From an uncultured Collinsella sp. (GTDB lineage: Bacteria > Actinomycetota > Coriobacteriia > Coriobacteriales > Coriobacteriaceae), in NCBI GenBank assembly GCA_958438955.1, contig CAUBTS010000014.1, forward strand, positions 1-34,012: a stretch of DNA of 34,012 bases, written 5' to 3'. A program made the translations under genes and the position numbers. This document shows, one piece after another, positions 14,511 to 22,279 of this stretch. Under the pieces are notes generated by a model. It worked only from the letters and a program-made list of their open reading frames with translations, made no database searches and was not told where the DNA came from. How positions within the stretch are numbered: the first letter of the stretch is position 1; the number at the start of each line of letters is the position of its first letter.

Positions 14511-16580
14511 ATGTCTTCCCAGTTGACGGTTATTATCGCCGGTATCGTGCTAGTTGTGGCCATCGTGGTCGCACTGGTCATCATGCGTCGCGGCGATTCC
14601 CGTTTTACCTACGATACGCAGCATGGAACGACCCCGCGCGCCACCGAGGGCGAGGGCAATACCGCGGTGACCGCCTTTAAGGGCCGCTTTTCCATCCTCA
14701 CCACGGGTGTGGGCGCGATGTTTGCGGCGCTCGCCGTCAAGCTGTGGGGCATGCAGATGGTCTCGTCGGACTATTACGAGAAGCAGGCCAATAGTAATCA
14801 GACTCGCACCGTTACCACTCCTGCTGTGCGCGGCCGCATCCTCGACCGCAATGGCGTGGCGCTTGTCCAGAACCGTCCCTCACTTGCTGTCGTGGCCTAC
14901 CGCGACCTTGCCGAGGATGAGGTCCTGGTTCGCCATCTTGCCAACGTGCTTGGAATGCCTTACGTGGCGGTCCTTCGCAATATTCAGGACAATACAGAGG
15001 GCGCTCAGAGCCTGCATACCATCGCGACGGACGTCCGTCGCTCCACGGTTGCCTATATTCAGGAGCATGCCGGCGAGTTCCCGGGCGTCAAGATTGCCGA
15101 GCGTACCGAGCGCCAGTATCCATATGGCGAGACGGCATGCCATATCTTGGGCTATACCGGCACCATTACCTCCGAGCAGCTCGAGGCCCAGAATAAGAAA
15201 ACCTCTGGGGATGATGATGCTTCTGCTGGCAAGATTACGTACCAGTCGGGCGATATCGTGGGCCAGGCGGGCGTTGAGAGCTACTACGAAAACCTGCTGC
15301 AGGGTATTCGTGGCGAGCAGACCGTCAAGGTCGATGCCTCGGGCAATGTGACCGGTCAGGCCGGCGCCGTGCCCGCGAAGGCCGGCTCCGACATTAAGCT
15401 CACGCTCGACCTTAAGATCCAACAGGCCTGCGAGACGGCACTGGCGAGCGCTATCGAGCTTGCCAAGACCACTGGCTACAGCAATGCCGGCAACGGCGCT
15501 GTGGTGTGTCTCGATCCCAACAATGGCGAGATCCTGGGCATGGCGAGCGAGCCCAAGTTCGATCCGTCCGTCTTTATCGGCGGCGTCTCAAATGACGTGT
15601 GGACCGAGCTCAATGATGACAAGGGTTCGCACCCGCTGCTCAACCGCGCCATTAGCGGACAGTACATGTCGGCTTCGACCATCAAGCCGCTCTCGGCACT
15701 GGCCGGTCTTGAGTTTGGAACCTACACGTCGGGGCAGACGACCAACTGCACGGGCTATTGGACGGGTCTGGGCAAGTCGTGGGGCAAGTACTGCTGGCTG
15801 CATTCCGGCCACGGCACCATGACGCTGCAGTCGGGTATCGCCAACTCGTGCGACCCCGTCTTCTACGACATGGGCAAGGCGTTCTTTTATGACGAGAAAC
15901 ATTCCGAGGGCCTGCAGGAGGTCTTTCGTCGCTGGGGTCTAGGCAAGACCTGCGGTATCGATCTGCCGAGTGAGGGCGCGGGCCGTATTCCCGATGCCGA
16001 GTGGAAAGAGTCGTACTTCACCGACGCCTCTGCCGAGGACCGCAAGTGGAATGCCGGTGATATGACTAACATTGCCATCGGCCAGGGCGACATCCTGGTG
16101 ACGCCCCTGCAGATGGCGTGCGCCTATATGGGTCTTGCCAACGGCGGCAAACAGTACGTGCCCCACGTGTTTTTGTCTGCCGTGTCGCGCGATGGCGACG
16201 GCGATGCCTATAAGTACAACGGCAAGGGCAAGAAGAAGCGCCTGGAGGCCAAGATCAACAGTGATTCGGATTTGGCTCTTGTTCGCAACGGCATGCACGA
16301 CGTGATTTACACGGCATCGACGTCCCTGGCGGCTCACTTTGGCACCCTGACGCCGCAGGTATACGGCAAGTCGGGCACGGGCGAGAAAAGCGGCGAGGAC
16401 GAATACGCTTGGTTCTGCGCCTATGCACCGGCCGATGACCCCAAGTATGTTATCGCTACTGTCCTGGAGCAGGGCGGCGGCGGCTCAGATACCGCGATGC
16501 ATGTCGTGCGCGACGTGCTCGGCGTGATTTATGACGAGCCCGATACCTCTTCGGCCTCGGGCGATTCTTCGGTTCGATAG
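14511..16580 (+). CDS. mrdA: Penicillin-binding protein 2 (elongation transpeptidase)
   Basis: PBP2 cross-links peptidoglycan during side-wall growth, paired with the glycosyltransferase RodA. The 689 residues include an N-terminal hydrophobic segment (about 4-24) and a second one near 60-80, which make two possible membrane helices instead of the usual one. The dimerisation domain contains RGRILDRNG. The transpeptidase domain has all three active-site motifs: S389-T-I-K392, S446-C-D448 and K620-S-G-T623. The ATG at 14511 follows GGGGAGG with a seven-base spacer. rodA starts 9 bases after the stop. Beta-lactams should acylate Ser389; this follows from family knowledge. Confidence 0.96.
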   Translation: MSSQLTVIIAGIVLVVAIVVALVIMRRGDSRFTYDTQHGTTPRATEGEGNTAVTAFKGRFSILTTGVGAMFAALAVKLWGMQMVSSDYYEKQANSNQTRTVTTPAVRGRILDRNGVALVQNRPSLAVVAYRDLAEDEVLVRHLANVLGMPYVAVLRNIQDNTEGAQSLHTIATDVRRSTVAYIQEHAGEFPGVKIAERTERQYPYGETACHILGYTGTITSEQLEAQNKKTSGDDDASAGKITYQSGDIVGQAGVESYYENLLQGIRGEQTVKVDASGNVTGQAGAVPAKAGSDIKLTLDLKIQQACETALASAIELAKTTGYSNAGNGAVVCLDPNNGEILGMASEPKFDPSVFIGGVSNDVWTELNDDKGSHPLLNRAISGQYMSASTIKPLSALAGLEFGTYTSGQTTNCTGYWTGLGKSWGKYCWLHSGHGTMTLQSGIANSCDPVFYDMGKAFFYDEKHSEGLQEVFRRWGLGKTCGIDLPSEGAGRIPDAEWKESYFTDASAEDRKWNAGDMTNIAIGQGDILVTPLQMACAYMGLANGGKQYVPHVFLSAVSRDGDGDAYKYNGKGKKKRLEAKINSDSDLALVRNGMHDVIYTASTSLAAHFGTLTPQVYGKSGTGEKSGEDEYAWFCAYAPADDPKYVIATVLEQGGGGSDTAMHVVRDVLGVIYDEPDTSSASGDSSVR

Positions 16581-16589
16581 GAGGTTGCG

Positions 16590-17816
16590 ATGGATTTTTC
16601 TCCGGCGGATCTGTTCCGTTCAACCAAGACCGGCTCTCGCAGCAGCCTGGACCGCGTCAACAAGCAACTTTCGGCCTCGCGCGGCACGTTTCGCCAAAAG
16701 GTGCATATCGGTGTGCTCGTGGCTACTGTGGCGCTCGTCGCCTACGGTGCCATCATTATCTGGTCGGCTTCGCAGTTTAAGGCCGATGCATCGTTTTCAC
16801 GCCATCTTCTGGGAATTGGCATCGGGGCGGTGCTGGCGGTGCTGGTCTGGCGTACCGACCTGCGCGGTATTTCCAATTTCTCGACGGCGTTGCTCGTCAT
16901 CGACCTGATCGTGATCTTCTCGCCCAAGATTCCGGGTCTGTCCTATACGGGCGGTCTGGGCATGACGGGCTGGATCAAGATTCCCGGTATCGGCTTGACA
17001 TTCCAGCCGGTTGAGCTTGCCAAGCTCATCACCATCTTCTTTATTGCTACGCTTGGCTCGCAGTATAACGGTCGCATCGATACCGTTCGCGACTACGTCA
17101 AGCTCTGCGGCATGCTGTCCATTCCGTTTTTGGCCGTCGTCGCCATGGGCGACCTGGGCTCGGGCCTGGTCGTGCTGGTTTCGGGCGCCATCGTCATTTG
17201 CATGAGCGGTGCACGCCGCGAATGGGTGCTGTCGACCCTGGCCCTGCTCGTGGGCCTGGTGGCCCTCGTCCTGGCGCTCGATTCGGTCTTTGATTCGCTG
17301 CTCGGCCACGATGTGCTCATCAAGCAGTATCAGATGAACCGTCTGACGGTCTTTATCGACCCCGATAATGCCGATTCGGACGATGCCTACAACCTGCAGC
17401 AGTCGCTTATCGCCGTTGGCTCGGGCGGCTTCTTTGGTAAGGGTTTGGGCCATGCGACGCAGTCAGCCGGCGGCTTTCTGCCTGAGTTCCACACCGACTT
17501 CGTCTTCGCCTTTCTGTCCGAGACCTTTGGCTTTTGTGGTTCCTTTTTGCTCCTGTGCCTCTACGTGCTGCTGATCTTTTCGACGATTCGCGTCGCCTTT
17601 AAGTGTGAGTCGCTGTTTTTACGTCTTTCGTGTGTGGGCATCGTTGGCATGTGGGCGTTCCAGACCTTCGAAAACATCGGCATGTGCATCGGCATCATGC
17701 CGATTACCGGTATTCCGCTACCGTTTATTAGCTTTGGCTCGTCTTCGATGATGATTCAGCTGCTGACGGTGGGTATCGTACAATCCATATGGCGGCATCG
17801 TTCGGGCGCCGCGTAA
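16590..17816 (+). CDS. rodA: RodA/FtsW/SpoVE-family peptidoglycan glycosyltransferase
   Basis: RodA polymerises lipid II into glycan strands in the elongasome. The 408-residue protein has about ten hydrophobic helices after a basic cytosolic N-terminus of some 45 residues. The SEDS signature GGFLPEFHTDFVFAFLSE contains the catalytic aspartate, Asp303 here, and PLPFISFGSSSMM lies near the C-terminus. The latter differs slightly from the more usual PFxSYGGSS. The ATG at 16590 sits behind a near-perfect AGGAGGT. It is called rodA rather than ftsW because it directly follows mreBCD and the PBP2 gene. Confidence 0.95.
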   Translation: MDFSPADLFRSTKTGSRSSLDRVNKQLSASRGTFRQKVHIGVLVATVALVAYGAIIIWSASQFKADASFSRHLLGIGIGAVLAVLVWRTDLRGISNFSTALLVIDLIVIFSPKIPGLSYTGGLGMTGWIKIPGIGLTFQPVELAKLITIFFIATLGSQYNGRIDTVRDYVKLCGMLSIPFLAVVAMGDLGSGLVVLVSGAIVICMSGARREWVLSTLALLVGLVALVLALDSVFDSLLGHDVLIKQYQMNRLTVFIDPDNADSDDAYNLQQSLIAVGSGGFFGKGLGHATQSAGGFLPEFHTDFVFAFLSETFGFCGSFLLLCLYVLLIFSTIRVAFKCESLFLRLSCVGIVGMWAFQTFENIGMCIGIMPITGIPLPFISFGSSSMMIQLLTVGIVQSIWRHRSGAA

Positions 17817-17834
17817 CCGCTGGAGGGGTTTGCT

Positions 17835-18764
17835 ATGAAAATTCCCGTAGATAAGCTGACCCGCGCTTTTAAGATGGGCGCGTCCGTTAAGAAGGATTCC
17901 GATACGCCGGTGCGCGTTTCGGTCTATCTGGATTCGTCCGCCTCGCGCTTTCTGGCCGAGACGGTGCGTGACGCCTTTGTGCCGCAGACGACCTCGGGCA
18001 TTGTGCGCGTCGAGCGTCTGGGGGAGGAGCGAATTGCTCCAAAGACCGATACCGATGTGGTACTGGTGCTCTCGTGTGGTTCCGATCGCTTGGAGAGTGC
18101 CGTGCAGGAGCTCGTGATCGCCGGCGCACCCGTGTGCGTGCTTGCCGAGTCTGCTGTGGAGGTGCCGTTTATCGAGGAGTCTACGCCCATGCTCGGCGTG
18201 GTAGCGGCAACCGATAAGACGTATCTGCTCGAGACGCTTGCCCGCTGGATTCTCGACCGCACCGACAAGGAAACGGCTTTTGCGGCGAACTTTGCCTTCA
18301 TGCGCATCGCGGCGGCCAATCGTATCATCACCTCGTGCGCGCTCACCAATATGGCGACCGGTGCACTGGTGTTTTTGCCGGGCGCCGATTATCCCGTTAT
18401 GGCGCTGGCGCAGGTGGGCATGCTCTTTGAGCTCGCTGCCGTCTTTGGACGCGGCATTAAGCCTGAGCGCGGCTACGAGGTCGCGGGCGTGCTTGCCGGC
18501 GGTCTTGTGATCCGCGCGGTCGCCCGCGCGCTCGTCAAACAGACGCCGCATATTGGGTTTGCCGTCAAGGCGCTCACTGCTGCCGCGGGCACCTACGGCA
18601 TGGGCCGTGCGCTTGTTTCGCTCTACGAGCGCGATGTCGACTACAGCCGTGCCAACGAGGTGGTCACTGCCACGTTCTCCCGCGTTCGCGATCTGGTGAC
18701 CACGGTCGCGGGCGCTACCCGTCCTATGGCGTCCTACCAAGACGCATCCGATCTCGCTGCTTAG
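17835..18764 (+). CDS. DUF697-like protein of unknown function
   Basis: The 309-residue product has two parts. The N-terminal part, about 130 residues, is soluble, with VRVSVYLDSSASRFLAE and alternating beta and helix character. The C-terminal half contains NRIITSCALTNMATGALVFL followed by PGADYPVMALAQVGMLFELAAVFG. That pairing (a helix ending in a P-G-x-D turn, then a helix with LQVGML-LAA-G) is the pattern I know from DUF697 proteins, which often accompany dynamin-like or Era-like GTPases. No GTPase domain is present here. There is an excellent ribosome binding site, GGAGGGG, six bases before the ATG. It lies 18 bases after rodA and 10 bases before the radical SAM gene, so it is very probably co-transcribed. 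Its function is unknown. Confidence 0.75.
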   Translation: MKIPVDKLTRAFKMGASVKKDSDTPVRVSVYLDSSASRFLAETVRDAFVPQTTSGIVRVERLGEERIAPKTDTDVVLVLSCGSDRLESAVQELVIAGAPVCVLAESAVEVPFIEESTPMLGVVAATDKTYLLETLARWILDRTDKETAFAANFAFMRIAAANRIITSCALTNMATGALVFLPGADYPVMALAQVGMLFELAAVFGRGIKPERGYEVAGVLAGGLVIRAVARALVKQTPHIGFAVKALTAAAGTYGMGRALVSLYERDVDYSRANEVVTATFSRVRDLVTTVAGATRPMASYQDASDLAA

Positions 18765-18774
18765 GGGTTTTCCG

Positions 18775-20652
18775 TTGCGCGTTGCATACCAAGACTGTTT
18801 TCATTTAATTGAGCCGTTGCTCGCCAAGGTCGAGAAGCCGAGCCGCTATATCGATCACGAGTGGGGCACGCTTTCCAAGGCCGATGCCGACTACCGTTGC
18901 TGCCTGATCTATCCGGATGTGTACGAGGTCGGTCTGCCCAACCAGGGCATCGCCATCCTCTACAACATCCTTAACCAGGCCGAGGGCATCTCCTGCGAGC
19001 GCGGCTATGTGCCGTGGCCCGATATGGGCGACGCCATGCGCGAGGCGGGTATTCCGCTGCTATCGCTCGAGGGTGCAGCGCCGGTCGCTTCGTTTGATAT
19101 CGTCGGTCTGCATGTGCCGCACGAGATGGCGGTGACGAACTTCCTCGAGGCTTTGGACCTCGCTGGCATTCCGCTGTTAGCGGCCGACCGAGGTGAAGAC
19201 GACCCAATCATCATCGCCGGCGGTCCCTCGGTGTACAACCCCGAGCCGTACGCGGCCTTCTTCGATGCCATCCTCATCGGTGAGGGCGAGGGATCGCTGC
19301 TCGAGACCTGCCAGCTGCATCGCCGCCTGCGTGACGAAGGGGTCCCGCGCGCGCAGATTGTCGAGCAGCTTGCATCCATTGCCGGCAACTACGTGCCGTC
19401 GCTCTATGAGGTTCGTCACGACGAGCCCTGCTCGCCGCATGGCTACACCGTGCCGCGTGAAGGCAAGGATGCGCCGACCGTGGTCTACAAGCGCGTCGTT
19501 GAGGATTTCGGCGCCACGAATCCGCTGTCGCAGTCGTGCGTGCCCTATGCGCAGCTGGTTCACGACCGCCTGTCTATCGAGATCCTGCGCGGCTGCGCCC
19601 GCGGCTGTCGTTTTTGTCAGGCCGGCATGACGTATCGCCCGGTGCGCGAGCGCTCGGCCGACCAGATCGTCTCGTCGGTGATTCAGGGTCTGGAAAAGAC
19701 CGGCTATGACGAGGTGTCGCTGACCTCGCTTTCCACGACCGACCACTCCTGCATTCGCGACGTGCTCGGCAGGCTCAACCGTCGCCTGGAGGATACGGGT
19801 ATACGCGTGTCTATTCCGTCGCAGCGCCTGGATTCGTTTGGCGTGGATATGGCCGAGTCGGTCGCCGGCGAAAAGAAGGGCGGCCTGACGTTCGCGCCCG
19901 AGGCCGGCAGCCAGCGCATGCGCGACATCATTAACAAGAACGTGACCGAGGAGGACCTGGACCGTGCGGCCAAGGCGGCCTTCGAGGCCGGCTGGAACCG
20001 CATGAAGCTCTACTTTATGATGGGCCTTCCCGGCGAGCGCGATGAGGACATCGTGGCCATCGCCAATCTGGCCGATCACGTGCTGGAGCTCGGTCGTTCC
20101 GTGGTGCCCAAGGCTCGTCGCGGCTCGATCTCGGTGTCCATCTCGGTTTCGGTCTTTATCCCCAAGGCTGCCACGCCGTTCCAGTGGTGCCCGCAGCTCG
20201 ACTACGACGACGTCAAGCGTCGCCAGAAGTTGCTTATCACGAGCGTTCGCAACCGTGCCGTCCGCGTGCATTACCACGATGCCGAGACCTCGCTCATCGA
20301 GGCCGCGCTTTCCCGCGCCGGTCGTGACATGACGCCCGTCATCATCGATGCTTGGCGCTCGGGCTCTCGCTTTGACGCCTGGGTAGAGCATTTCTCGCTC
20401 GATAACTGGAAGGAAGCTGCTGCCAAAAACGGCATCGACCTCAATGAGCTCGTGCACCTGCCCTACGAGTTGGACTGGCGCCTGCCGTGGGAGCACGTGA
20501 GCCCCGGCTGCACGCGCGGCTTCCTCGAGCGCGAGTACCGTCGCTCGCTCGAGGGCGTCACGACTCCCGACTGTACCCGCACGTCGTGCACCGGCTGCGG
20601 GATCTGCCCCACGCTCCACGCCAAGAATGTATTGATGGGTGATCGCGCATGA
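18775..20652 (+). CDS. TIGR03960-type B12-binding/radical SAM protein
   Basis: The 625-residue protein has an N-terminal cobalamin-binding-like domain (YPDVYEVGLPNQGIAILYNI) followed by a radical SAM core. Its cluster motif is C274-ARG-C278-RF-C281, that is CX3CX2C, inside LRGCARGCRFCQAG. TFAPEAGSQRMRDIINKN follows, a typical SAM-binding region. The C-terminus carries four more cysteines (600, 605, 608, 611), which could hold an auxiliary cluster or zinc. The start is TTG at 18775, seven bases after AGGGG. The gene ends in a 4-base ATGA overlap with the DUF2344 gene; in other bacteria these two are neighbours or fused. Chemistry and substrate are not known to me; the linkage to ribosomal genes suggests a role in RNA or ribosome modification. 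Confidence 0.9.
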   Translation: MRVAYQDCFHLIEPLLAKVEKPSRYIDHEWGTLSKADADYRCCLIYPDVYEVGLPNQGIAILYNILNQAEGISCERGYVPWPDMGDAMREAGIPLLSLEGAAPVASFDIVGLHVPHEMAVTNFLEALDLAGIPLLAADRGEDDPIIIAGGPSVYNPEPYAAFFDAILIGEGEGSLLETCQLHRRLRDEGVPRAQIVEQLASIAGNYVPSLYEVRHDEPCSPHGYTVPREGKDAPTVVYKRVVEDFGATNPLSQSCVPYAQLVHDRLSIEILRGCARGCRFCQAGMTYRPVRERSADQIVSSVIQGLEKTGYDEVSLTSLSTTDHSCIRDVLGRLNRRLEDTGIRVSIPSQRLDSFGVDMAESVAGEKKGGLTFAPEAGSQRMRDIINKNVTEEDLDRAAKAAFEAGWNRMKLYFMMGLPGERDEDIVAIANLADHVLELGRSVVPKARRGSISVSISVSVFIPKAATPFQWCPQLDYDDVKRRQKLLITSVRNRAVRVHYHDAETSLIEAALSRAGRDMTPVIIDAWRSGSRFDAWVEHFSLDNWKEAAAKNGIDLNELVHLPYELDWRLPWEHVSPGCTRGFLEREYRRSLEGVTTPDCTRTSCTGCGICPTLHAKNVLMGDRA

Positions 20653-21461
20653 GTGAGCGCCTGACCGACAACCCCTCGCTCTTTAGGCTTCGTGTTCGCT
20701 ATGGCAAGCGCGATCGCCTTAAGTACCTGGGCCATCTCGAAGTAATCCATACCATTGAGCGCATCGTGCGCCGTGCGGGACTTCCCTATGCCGTCACGCA
20801 GGGCTTCTCTCCGCACATGCGCGTGGGCTTCTCTTCGGCGCTGCCGGTGGGTACGTCGTCGACCTGCGAGTGGTATGACCTGTTTATGACCGAGTTCGTG
20901 GCGCTCGACGAGGCGTTTGGGCGCCTGGCTGCGGCGTCTCCGGCCGATCTGGCGCCCATCGAGGCGGCGTACATCGACGTGCGCACGTCGGCGTTGACGG
21001 CGCAGCTCACGCGCCTGTCGTATCGCATCGACCTGCACTTGGATCCCGAGGCGCCCGTAAGCGCCGACGAGGTGCGTCGTGCGATCGACACGCTGCGCGC
21101 GGGCCACGGCATCGACTACGCGCGCGGCAAAAAGAGCAAGCGCTTGGATTTGGATCACACGCTCGTGGGCTATGAGCTCACGGCGGGGGAGCGCCCGGAC
21201 CATTTGGTGCTCATGCTCGACACCCATGCCGACAACGAGGGCTCCATGCGTCCGGAAATTTTGCTTTCTGCTGCTGATGTTTTGTTGCAGGGCTTGACCC
21301 CGGGCGTGGATGCACCTATTGTTTCCACCGGTATGCAAGACCTCGTGACCATCTGCTCCTACGATGTCGAGCGTCAGAATCAAGCATGCGAGGACGACGA
21401 GGGCCGACTCGTCAGCCCCATACCTGTGCGAACTTGTGGATTTGCTCCACATACTCGTTGA
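20649..21461 (+). CDS. DUF2344 (TIGR03936) protein, partner of the radical SAM protein
   Basis: The 270-residue protein opens with RLRVRYGKRDRLKYLGHLE and contains AGLPYAVTQGFSPHMRVGFSSALPVG, the hallmark segment of the DUF2344 family. It overlaps the upstream radical SAM gene by four bases (ATGA), so the two are translationally coupled and probably act together. The last 30 or so residues look poorly conserved. Its stop codon (21459-21461) is embedded in the -35 box of the rplU promoter. In many bacteria an rng (RNase G/E) gene sits between this family and rplU; none is present here. Molecular function is unknown. Confidence 0.88.
   Translation: MSERLTDNPSLFRLRVRYGKRDRLKYLGHLEVIHTIERIVRRAGLPYAVTQGFSPHMRVGFSSALPVGTSSTCEWYDLFMTEFVALDEAFGRLAAASPADLAPIEAAYIDVRTSALTAQLTRLSYRIDLHLDPEAPVSADEVRRAIDTLRAGHGIDYARGKKSKRLDLDHTLVGYELTAGERPDHLVLMLDTHADNEGSMRPEILLSAADVLLQGLTPGVDAPIVSTGMQDLVTICSYDVERQNQACEDDEGRLVSPIPVRTCGFAPHTR
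21435..21451. repeat. Perfect inverted repeat before the rplU promoter
   Basis: TGTGGA, spacer TTTGC and TCCACA form a perfect 6-bp inverted repeat. It lies in the last codons of the DUF2344 gene and ends six bases before the -35 box of rplU. No T-tract follows. It could be an operator or a chance hairpin. Confidence 0.5.
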
Positions 21462-21486
21462 CGGGGGTATTTTCGCCTGCTACTAT
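21458..21486 (+). promoter_or_regulatory. Promoter of rplU-rpmA-obgE
   Basis: TTGACG (21458-21463) and TACTAT (21481-21486) are separated by exactly 17 bases. The -35 box overlaps the stop codon of the preceding gene. Initiation near 21493 leaves a leader of about 36 bases, too short for an elaborate L21-type regulatory leader. Confidence 0.75.
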
Positions 21487-21528
21487 ATTCGGCTGTTGCA
21501 CTAACTGATGCATGAAGGGCAAGTAAAC

Positions 21529-21903
21529 ATGTACGCAATCGTTAACACGGGCGGCAAGCAGTACAAGGTCGCCACCGACGATGTCATCACCGTCGAGAAG
21601 ATCGAGGGCAATGAGGGCGACAAGGTCACCCTGCCGGTTATCTTCCTCAACGATGGTAAGAAGATCGTCACCGATCCCGACAAGCTGGCCAAGGCCAAGG
21701 TTACCGCTCAGATCGTTGAGCAGTTCAAGGGCGAGAAGCAGCTGGTCTTCAAGTTCCACAAGCGCAAGCGCTATCGTCGTCTGAAGGGTCACCGTCAGCA
21801 GCTCACCAAGCTGAAGATCGTGAAGGTTCAGGCTACCTCCCGCGCCAAGAAGGCTGTCAAGGCAGAGGCTGAGGCTGTTGCCGAGGCTCCCGTCGCCGAG
21901 TAG
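21529..21903 (+). CDS. rplU: Large ribosomal subunit protein bL21
   Basis: bL21 binds 23S rRNA in the 50S subunit. The 124-residue product begins MYAIVNTGGKQYKV and contains FKFHKRKRYRRLKGHRQ, both typical of L21. The ATG at 21529 follows GAAGGGC; an in-frame ATG at 21508 would add seven residues that are not part of the family. A C-terminal Ala/Glu/Val-rich extension of about 20 residues goes beyond the usual 103-residue length. rpmA follows after 33 bases. Confidence 0.97.
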   Translation: MYAIVNTGGKQYKVATDDVITVEKIEGNEGDKVTLPVIFLNDGKKIVTDPDKLAKAKVTAQIVEQFKGEKQLVFKFHKRKRYRRLKGHRQQLTKLKIVKVQATSRAKKAVKAEAEAVAEAPVAE

Positions 21904-21936
21904 ATTACACTCGTAACGAAAGAGTAGGTATACACA

Positions 21937-22194
21937 ATGGCACACAAAAAAGGACTCGGTTCCTCCCGTAATGGCCGTGACTCCCGCGGTCAGCGCCTTG
22001 GCACGAAGCGCTATGCCGGCCAGACGGTAACCACGGGCACGATTCTCGTCCGTCAGCACGGCACGCACATCCACCCGGGTGAGAACGTTGGCCGTGGTAA
22101 GGACGACACGCTGTTCGCGCTGGTCGACGGTACCGTTGAGTTCCACAAGGGTATCAAGCACAGGGTCAGCGTACGCCCGCTCGCGAACGCGTAA
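21937..22194 (+). CDS. rpmA: Large ribosomal subunit protein bL27
   Basis: bL27 lies next to the peptidyl transferase centre of the 50S subunit, with its N-terminus reaching toward the P-site tRNA. The 85-residue product starts MAHKKGLGSSRNGRDS and contains GTKRYAGQ and ILVRQHGTHIHPGENVGRGKD, the standard family pattern. It begins directly with AHKKG, so it lacks the cleaved N-terminal extension known from Firmicutes L27. An intrinsic terminator follows at 22220-22263, before obgE. Confidence 0.98.
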   Translation: MAHKKGLGSSRNGRDSRGQRLGTKRYAGQTVTTGTILVRQHGTHIHPGENVGRGKDDTLFALVDGTVEFHKGIKHRVSVRPLANA

Positions 22195-22219
22195 TTCACC
22201 CTTCATAGAGCACATATGT

Positions 22220-22263
22220 GGGAGGCACTTGAGTTTTAGGATTCAAGGGTCTCCCTCTTTTTT
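22220..22263 (+). terminator. Intrinsic terminator between rpmA and obgE
   Basis: GGGAGGCACTTGA (22220-22232) pairs with TCAAGGGTCTCCC (22243-22255) with one A-G mismatch and one G-U pair, followed by TCTTTTTT. It should end or reduce transcription after the two ribosomal protein genes. I see no strong new promoter before obgE, so read-through may set obgE levels. A perfect palindrome, CACATATGTG (22211-22220), sits directly before the stem. Confidence 0.85.
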
Positions 22264-22279
22264 GTAGGAGGCGATTCTG

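Noticed and set aside
19177..20619. Open frame of 480 codons antisense to the radical SAM gene
   Set aside because: The sense gene has intact CX3CX2C and family motifs; the antisense frame is low-complexity and lacks a start site.
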